Shown in pieces: positions 5,625-10,197 of a stretch of DNA of 10,197 nt. The stretch's first letter is position 1. Each line of letters opens with the position of its first letter. Origin of the DNA: Bacteriovoracaceae bacterium UBA2394 (GTDB lineage Bacteria; Bdellovibrionota; UBA2394); the NCBI GenBank assembly GCA_002343335.1, contig DDSI01000279.1:6755-16951 (forward strand), in the 5' to 3' direction. The notes below the pieces were generated by a model that worked only from the letters and a program-made list of their open reading frames with translations, was not told the origin of the DNA and made no database searches. The translations under genes were made by a program, and so were the position numbers.

Positions 5625-7160
5625 ATGGGGATAGCGAACACGGAATTTTTTCGCTTGATGAGCCGCCTCATCGATCGGCTCCAGGCGGCCTGTGAGAGTG
5701 AGGGCATCCGGAGAGTTGAGATTGCCGGGGTATCCATCGATTGGGCAGAAACCATGCGTTATCCGCTACTCCTCCAGCTGGTGACCGCCTGGCAGAAGCC
5801 ACCCGCGCAACTTCGGACTAATCCCTATTATCTCGGTCGTATGCGGTGGGCCCTTCGGGACATATGGCAGGGCGTACGAACCTGCGGAGGAAAGCGAACC
5901 CACGATTTTTCAACGCTGAAGGACTCTCATCCGCTCGTGATCTGTCCTCGCACCAAGGCGCATATTCCAGATCTAATGGCGATCGCGAGTAATCTGAAAG
6001 ACAGCCATCATCAACACGTCGTCATCGCTCTGTCGGACAAAGCGCTCAAAGGGACGCTTCAATCTTACGAGCAGAAACTCGTTGAATTTTTGCCTCCGGG
6101 CTCTCCATTTTTTCCAAAATTGTTTTCTGTGGGATGGAAACTCGATCGACATTTGGAGAGAATCGTTCACACTTTGATAGATTCTTCCACCGACACGCTC
6201 ACTCCCGAACTCGCCCGCGCCACGATTCTTTCGGTCTTTAGAAATTATTGGATGCATTTTGCGCGGCTCTCGGAAGCGATTATCCGTTTTTGTAAGACGA
6301 CAAAACCAAAAGTATTATTTGTCGGAAACCATTACGCTCATGACGGGAAATTGATTTGTTTGATCGCCAAAGAGCTAGGTATTCCTTCCATGTGCATCCA
6401 GCACGGCGGTGTTCTTCCAGCCGACCCCCAATGGGATGGCTGCCATGTGAATCTTATGTTGGCTTGGGGAGAGAGTTCAAAAAGTATCATCACGACATGT
6501 GGGCAGAAGGAGAACGAAGTAGCCGTCACGGGCTCCCCCGGTCTGGATCCAATTTTTGGCTCAATGCGAGCGGAACGCATTGAAGACCGAAAGACCTTGT
6601 TAGTAGCTACATCGGGTGCGGGCGATCTCGTCAGTTACGAACAACATCTTACCTTTGTGAAACTCCTTCTTTCAGCGGCAAAGATGACGCCCGACATTCA
6701 GTGGATTGTGAAACTCAATCGCAAAGACAAAGAGGTTTATTACGTCGATGAGACGGGAGTGACGCCTCCTAACTTGCAATTGAAACGAGGGCCATGGGGT
6801 TCACGAATGGGGCGATTAGAAATATACGACTATTTAGAGCGATCAAGCGCACTTCTCACCGTGTCCTCCTCGAGTGGCTTGGATGCCATGGCTGTGGGCT
6901 TACCCGTCATTGCAGTACTCTTAGAGCAAGCGGATCAAGTGCAGGCCGACCGCCATGAATATTTTATAAAAGGTTGCGTACACACGGTATCGACTGCTGA
7001 AGCCTTGGCGGAAAGTGCGCGACTGGCATGCTCAACGGGACTCGAGGGACCCTTTCGTGAGAGAGCGAAAAACTATATCCAGACCTATTACAGCTCCCCG
7101 GGCCAATCCACCAAGCGTGCGGGCGAAGCGATTCTTAACTATCTCAAAGCGCATTCGTAA
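5625..7160 (+). CDS. GT-B-like surface-carbohydrate glycosyltransferase, donor unknown
   Basis: A 511-residue protein from the ATG at 5625; the frame is open back to 5550, with a TTG at 5580 adding 15 residues. Neither start has a well-placed Shine-Dalgarno: AAGGG abuts the TTG. The N-terminal part is poorly recognisable. The C-terminal half looks like a GT-B fold: PKVLFVGNHYAHDG, then IPSMCIQHGG (residues 253-262 from ATG 5625), LMLAWGESS, VAVTGSPGLDPI, IQWIVKLNR, and a late motif TVSSSSGLDAMAVGLPVIAV (412-431). The QHG and SSSxGLDAMAxGLPVI arrangement is shared by capsule synthesis, CDP-glycerol-phosphotransferase-like and 2-epimerase-like proteins. I infer a sugar or sugar-like transferase of the cytosolic membrane face; a nonulosonic acid donor is possible but unproven. 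The first 300 bases are about 58% GC, richer than the rest. The 3' end overlaps the convergent gene by 17 bases. Confidence 0.75.
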   Translation: MGIANTEFFRLMSRLIDRLQAACESEGIRRVEIAGVSIDWAETMRYPLLLQLVTAWQKPPAQLRTNPYYLGRMRWALRDIWQGVRTCGGKRTHDFSTLKDSHPLVICPRTKAHIPDLMAIASNLKDSHHQHVVIALSDKALKGTLQSYEQKLVEFLPPGSPFFPKLFSVGWKLDRHLERIVHTLIDSSTDTLTPELARATILSVFRNYWMHFARLSEAIIRFCKTTKPKVLFVGNHYAHDGKLICLIAKELGIPSMCIQHGGVLPADPQWDGCHVNLMLAWGESSKSIITTCGQKENEVAVTGSPGLDPIFGSMRAERIEDRKTLLVATSGAGDLVSYEQHLTFVKLLLSAAKMTPDIQWIVKLNRKDKEVYYVDETGVTPPNLQLKRGPWGSRMGRLEIYDYLERSSALLTVSSSSGLDAMAVGLPVIAVLLEQADQVQADRHEYFIKGCVHTVSTAEALAESARLACSTGLEGPFRERAKNYIQTYYSSPGQSTKRAGEAILNYLKAHS

Positions 7161-8109
7161 AATTCGATTTTTCAATTTCTCGATAAGTGGAGAGCGCCTT
7201 CACCTGATCGTGGATGGTAGGCAAAATCGTGTGATCTCCCTTAAGAAAAGCCTCCACTTGTCGATAAACGCCAGGCTTAAACTTCACGTCCAATTCGTCT
7301 TCAATCGGAATTTCTTCAATCGCCATGGTTCCCAATTTTTGAACCTGCAATTTTTCAAGAGGCCGAAAGATATACCGATTCTTCGGCGTTAAAATTTCTA
7401 CATTCCAGCGACCGGGTGCGGCCCAATTTGAATGATAGGAAAATACTGCACCCGTCTGTGTAATCCCAGCGCCCGCGTACTTGGAAGCCGTATTTCGGTA
7501 TGAAGTCGAGCCGGTCATAAACCCCTGAATCCTCTCGGGCTCTCCACCGAGGTAAAATGCCATATCGATCACATGGGTAGAGTTATGAAAAAACCAGGCT
7601 TCTGCCAAAAAGGGGGTGAGCGTCGTTTTCTTTTCCAACTTGTAACCCAGTTCGGTGAACTCGAAATGAAAGGAACTAACGCCTCCATCATCGGCGATCA
7701 ATTGATGAGCCTTTCGAACGGAGGTGTAGAACCGTCTGTTGTAACCCACGGAGACATCCACTTTCTTTGCATGAGAAATCTTCGCGATACGCTCGACATC
7801 TTCAAACGTAGAACCTCCCGGCTTTTCAATGAGAATAGATCTTACATCCGACTCGAGAAGTTGAAGGGATACTTCGCCCAGAAGACCCTCGGGAACTACC
7901 ACAATCGCACGGTCGGCTTGACCACCCTTTTTCAACCACTCTTGCAGCCCTCCTTGATCGGGCTTCACTCCCACTTCCTTTTCAAAGGTGTCGGCAGAAA
8001 GGGGATCGCGTCCCACGACTGAAAAAGGAATGTCGAGAGCCTGTAAGACTTTGGCATAGGCTGTGGCCATGGGTCCGGCTCCTACAAGTAGCATGGAAGC
8101 TCTCTTCAT
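7144..8109 (-). CDS. Gfo/Idh/MocA family oxidoreductase
   Basis: A 321-residue NAD(P)-dependent sugar or cyclitol dehydrogenase. It has the N-terminal Rossmann motif VGAGPMA (9-15), IEKPGG (94-99) with the conserved Lys96, and GYNRRFY (122-128). HNSTHVIDMAFYLGG (175-189) supplies His179 and Asp182, the region of the general acid/base in this family. The length is normal for a single Gfo/Idh/MocA unit. It is the last gene of the minus-strand operon. Its start follows the previous stop after nine bases, and its AGGAGA site (8115-8120) overlaps that stop codon, so coupling is likely. Its own 3' end overlaps the convergent GT-B gene by 17 bases. It probably oxidises or reduces a nucleotide-linked or free sugar for the polysaccharide; the substrate is not deducible. 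Confidence 0.9.
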   Translation of the reverse strand: MKRASMLLVGAGPMATAYAKVLQALDIPFSVVGRDPLSADTFEKEVGVKPDQGGLQEWLKKGGQADRAIVVVPEGLLGEVSLQLLESDVRSILIEKPGGSTFEDVERIAKISHAKKVDVSVGYNRRFYTSVRKAHQLIADDGGVSSFHFEFTELGYKLEKKTTLTPFLAEAWFFHNSTHVIDMAFYLGGEPERIQGFMTGSTSYRNTASKYAGAGITQTGAVFSYHSNWAAPGRWNVEILTPKNRYIFRPLEKLQVQKLGTMAIEEIPIEDELDVKFKPGVYRQVEAFLKGDHTILPTIHDQVKALSTYREIEKSNFTNAL

Positions 8110-8114
8110 AAGAT

Positions 8115-8120
8115 TCTCCT
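8115..8120 (-). promoter_or_regulatory. Shine-Dalgarno overlapping the upstream stop codon
   Basis: AGGAGA on the minus strand lies five bases before the ATG of the last gene, and its first two bases belong to the TAG stop of the gene before it. This supports the chosen start and suggests that translation of the two oxidoreductases is coupled. Confidence 0.7.
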
Positions 8121-9096
8121 ACGTAAATGGATAATGAAACGGATTGGAGTGCTTTTGTCCCTGCAGCCACTCGTGCAGTGGATCCAGAAGCTGTCTATGA
8201 ATGCGCACCGATTCCGCAAAGGGCGTAAGGACGCTCGTCCCCTTACTCAGCACTGACTCCACAAATTCCGTGGTGAGAATACTTTGAAAAGGTCGGACTG
8301 CTTCAATATCCGTCCATACCCACTTCGACTCACGCTTAGAAATCCACGCACGTCTTTCGGCCTCTCGAACCAAAATTCTCTGGTTCGGAGTATGCACTTC
8401 CACGACCACAGGAAGCTCTCCCGTTGGAAATCCCTGCATGACCACTTGCGTTCCATCTTCAAATTGAGCGGTAAGCGTTCCACTCAGTTCCAAAAATCCC
8501 TTTCGCTTACTTGCCAGAATGTTTTTATCAAGCAATTCCGTTTGAAGCGTAAAATTTTGGCAGCCCGTTAAATAAGCTACGAAATCTAAGTGATGGATAG
8601 CGTTCGTCACTAATCCATAGTTAGAACCAGAGGCTTGCACGAAAAAACTTTTTTCAAAGCCCATCCAATCTTTGATCTGCTGAAAGATTGGCATCTGGCG
8701 CATGCAGCAATTCACCCACGTCTTCGGAGCGTCAGGCGCTTTAAGAAGGCGATCTACCTCTTCATAATCCTGAGGATCTGCAAAAAGAATCTTTTCAAGG
8801 AGGAGGTATCGAACTTTGGCTTTGGAAAGAAGTTCGACGCAGACATTTTTACGAACGTCGGCATTCGTAGCAACGATGGTCACATCCAATGACTTCGGAA
8901 GATCGGATAAATCCGTCCGAAAAAGAATCTCGTGAGGAGCCTTTTGTTTGAAAGAGGCAAAACGTTCTTGGGCGGTAGCTTGCGCTTTGGGAGATGGCTC
9001 GACGACATGGATCGAGAGAGGTTCAGAGACCGCAGCTAGCGCTTGAAGGTGTCGACTGCCTACTTCTCCGGCACCGACGATGAGAGCGGTTTTCAT
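8119..9096 (-). CDS. Gfo/Idh/MocA-like oxidoreductase with altered EKP motif
   Basis: A 325-residue protein with an N-terminal Rossmann motif VGAGEVGSRH (7-16), a strand ending in VVEPS (31-35) and ATNADVR (76-82), as in Gfo/Idh/MocA enzymes. The usual EKP is LLEKILF here (residues 99-105): Lys102 is kept but Pro is replaced by Ile. The later NAIHHLDFVAYLTG (165-178) retains His168/His169 and Asp171, matching the second catalytic region. It is clearly different from the following gene, so this is not a recent tandem duplication. A strong AGGAGG (9105-9110) sits eight bases before the ATG and inside the last codons of the flippase gene. It probably acts on a sugar of the same polysaccharide; the altered motif makes the catalytic details less certain. 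Loss of activity is possible, but the frame is intact. Confidence 0.85.
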   Translation of the reverse strand: MKTALIVGAGEVGSRHLQALAAVSEPLSIHVVEPSPKAQATAQERFASFKQKAPHEILFRTDLSDLPKSLDVTIVATNADVRKNVCVELLSKAKVRYLLLEKILFADPQDYEEVDRLLKAPDAPKTWVNCCMRQMPIFQQIKDWMGFEKSFFVQASGSNYGLVTNAIHHLDFVAYLTGCQNFTLQTELLDKNILASKRKGFLELSGTLTAQFEDGTQVVMQGFPTGELPVVVEVHTPNQRILVREAERRAWISKRESKWVWTDIEAVRPFQSILTTEFVESVLSKGTSVLTPFAESVRIHRQLLDPLHEWLQGQKHSNPFHYPFT

Positions 9097-9099
9097 GAT

Positions 9100-10197
9100 T
9101 TATACCTCCTCCGTCTGAATTTTCGAGCCCTTGCGAATCAGCTTCTGCAAAAGAGCTCTTCCTTGGTTCCAAACTTTAAAGGGAAATAGAACCATGGCGC
9201 AGAGGATTAACCAAGCAATAACCGCCCCGAGGAAATCAAATAAGAATCGTTCCGAAGAAATTTCCAGAGAGAGAAAATAGCCTCCTGCGGCGGCTAAGAT
9301 CGTCACAATCGCAACCACAGGCTCGATCGTGATGGGAAAGGTCCTCGCGACGACAATGGCCGACAAAATCACCGTTACCAACGCGCCTGCAAGCTGGGCC
9401 AAGGCAGTCCACACCACGCCGCGATCCCCAAGCCAAAGCACTAAACTTAAGTTGACGACACAAGCTGAAATAAAAAGAAGAGAAATCCAAGTCGTCTTCT
9501 TCATATGAAAAATTTCATTTCCGATCGCCATATAGAGGAGTTGCGCCCAAATCGAAGCGGCTAGAATTCCAATCGCAGGAAATGCGCCGCGATAGGCCGC
9601 GTCGATTGCGTAATGGCAATAGAGTCCCCCGAAAAGAGCAGCAGAGAAAACGCCTATTGAACCAAAAACCAGAATGCCGCGAGTGACCTCCCTCGCCTTG
9701 TGGGTGCATTCCTCCAGAGAATATTCCTTTCGCCAGGAAAGATAGATAGGACCATAGGCGAGACCAAATGCTCCAATTACCATATTGAGAGGAGAAACAA
9801 TCTTGGCCGCGATACTCAACTCTCCAATCACTGCAACACCGGCAACGCCCGCTAAGACCCAACGATTCAAAAATTGCTGGGCCCAAACTCCCGCGTGATA
9901 GGGCAAAAGCGGCAATCCATAATGTAACGCCATCTTCAAATAATCGAGTCGGAATTTGCCGATCAAGTCCGCTCGCAAATTCACTAAAGCGACGGCAAAA
10001 AATATCGTAGCCGTCACAAGATTGGCCCAAAGTATCCCAACCGCGCCTTTGTGGAATCCAATCACAAATAAAATACTAAAGAAAATGGCCGTAATTCCAC
10101 TGGAGACATTCAGCTTTGCGTTGAATCCCGACTGTTCGCGAACCTGGAGAATCCTCTTTTGCCAAGTCGGGGCGATTTGAAGAAAGGAGGTAAAGAT
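9100..10197 (-). CDS. Wzx-type polysaccharide flippase (MOP superfamily), 5' end outside the window
   Basis: The minus-strand frame is open to the window edge, so at least 365 C-terminal codons are present; the GTG at 10063-10065 is internal. About eight to ten hydrophobic segments alternate with short basic loops, for example around ITAIFFSILFVIGF, IGELSIAAKIVSPLNMVIGA, GILVFGSIGVFSAALFGG, TTWISLLFISACVVN and FLFDFLGAVIAWLILCAMV. The stretch GLPLLPYHAGVWAQQFLNRW, before the IGELSIAAKI helix, is typical of the second half of O-antigen/capsule repeat-unit flippases. The N-terminal part visible here has the short charged loop QKRILQVREQSGF. Family members span the inner membrane and move lipid-linked oligosaccharide units outward. 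The last codons encode the Shine-Dalgarno of the next gene, three bases before its start. Full members are usually about 400-500 residues, so perhaps 50-130 residues are missing. Confidence 0.88.
   Translation of the reverse strand: MFTSFLQIAPTWQKRILQVREQSGFNAKLNVSSGITAIFFSILFVIGFHKGAVGILWANLVTATIFFAVALVNLRADLIGKFRLDYLKMALHYGLPLLPYHAGVWAQQFLNRWVLAGVAGVAVIGELSIAAKIVSPLNMVIGAFGLAYGPIYLSWRKEYSLEECTHKAREVTRGILVFGSIGVFSAALFGGLYCHYAIDAAYRGAFPAIGILAASIWAQLLYMAIGNEIFHMKKTTWISLLFISACVVNLSLVLWLGDRGVVWTALAQLAGALVTVILSAIVVARTFPITIEPVVAIVTILAAAGGYFLSLEISSERFLFDFLGAVIAWLILCAMVLFPFKVWNQGRALLQKLIRKGSKIQTEEV
9105..9110 (-). promoter_or_regulatory. Strong Shine-Dalgarno inside the flippase 3' end
   Basis: AGGAGG on the minus strand lies eight bases before the ATG of the next oxidoreductase and within the Glu-Glu-Val end of the flippase, whose TAA falls in the spacer. 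It fixes that start and implies co-translation with the flippase. Confidence 0.75.

Noticed and set aside
7573..8022. 149-codon plus-strand ORF
   Set aside because: It lies opposite a clear Gfo/Idh/MocA gene and encodes no known motif.
9515..10030. 171-codon minus-strand ORF in another frame of the flippase
   Set aside because: The product is Cys/Trp/Arg-rich shadow sequence, whereas the chosen frame gives clear membrane helices.
10063..10065. GTG as the start of the flippase
   Set aside because: The frame stays open through the window edge and continues to encode flippase-like sequence, so the codon is internal.

Overview
The window is part of a surface-polysaccharide locus from a Gram-negative bacterium. 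It carries a nonulosonic (sialic-type) acid pathway, several nucleotide-sugar or sugar oxidoreductases, a methyltransferase, a GT-B-like transferase and a Wzx-type flippase. GC by hand count on sample lines is about 50% in most genes, with a dip near 43% in the methyltransferase gene. The lineage cannot be fixed from the sequence. Composition and gene mix would fit a Bdellovibrio-like or other delta-type proteobacterium, but that is a guess. There are no RNA genes, IS elements or CRISPR arrays, and no gene-free stretch above about 55 bases.

Layout. (1) Bases 1-4751, plus strand, a tight operon: 3' part of a hydrolysing UDP-GlcNAc 2-epimerase (NeuC type), a D-2-hydroxyacid dehydrogenase, a CMP-nonulosonate synthetase (NeuA type), a fused MDR + Gfo/Idh/MocA 'bi-domain' oxidoreductase, and a short 88-codon ORF that looks like a gene remnant. 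(2) Bases 4673-5527, minus strand: an FkbM-type methyltransferase, low in GC, lying against the operon direction and overlapping the remnant. (3) About 5580-7160, plus strand: a GT-B-like protein divergent from the methyltransferase, with an uncertain start. (4) Bases 7144-10197, minus strand: an operon read as flippase (5' end outside the window), then two different Gfo/Idh/MocA oxidoreductases, with Shine-Dalgarno sites overlapping the ends of the upstream genes.

How it may work together. The NeuC-type enzyme would release a free N-acetylmannosamine-type sugar from UDP-sugar. A NeuB-type synthase, not in the window and expected upstream, would condense it with phosphoenolpyruvate. The NeuA-type enzyme would activate the product as CMP-sugar. 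The four oxidoreductases and the methyltransferase probably tailor this or another residue. The GT-B protein could transfer a residue, and the flippase would export the lipid-linked repeat unit. The most unusual points are the 2-hydroxyacid dehydrogenase translationally tied between neuC and neuA, the redox-rich tailoring set, and the mosaic 4.5-5.9 kb segment, where an inverted low-GC methyltransferase seems to have broken into the plus-strand operon.
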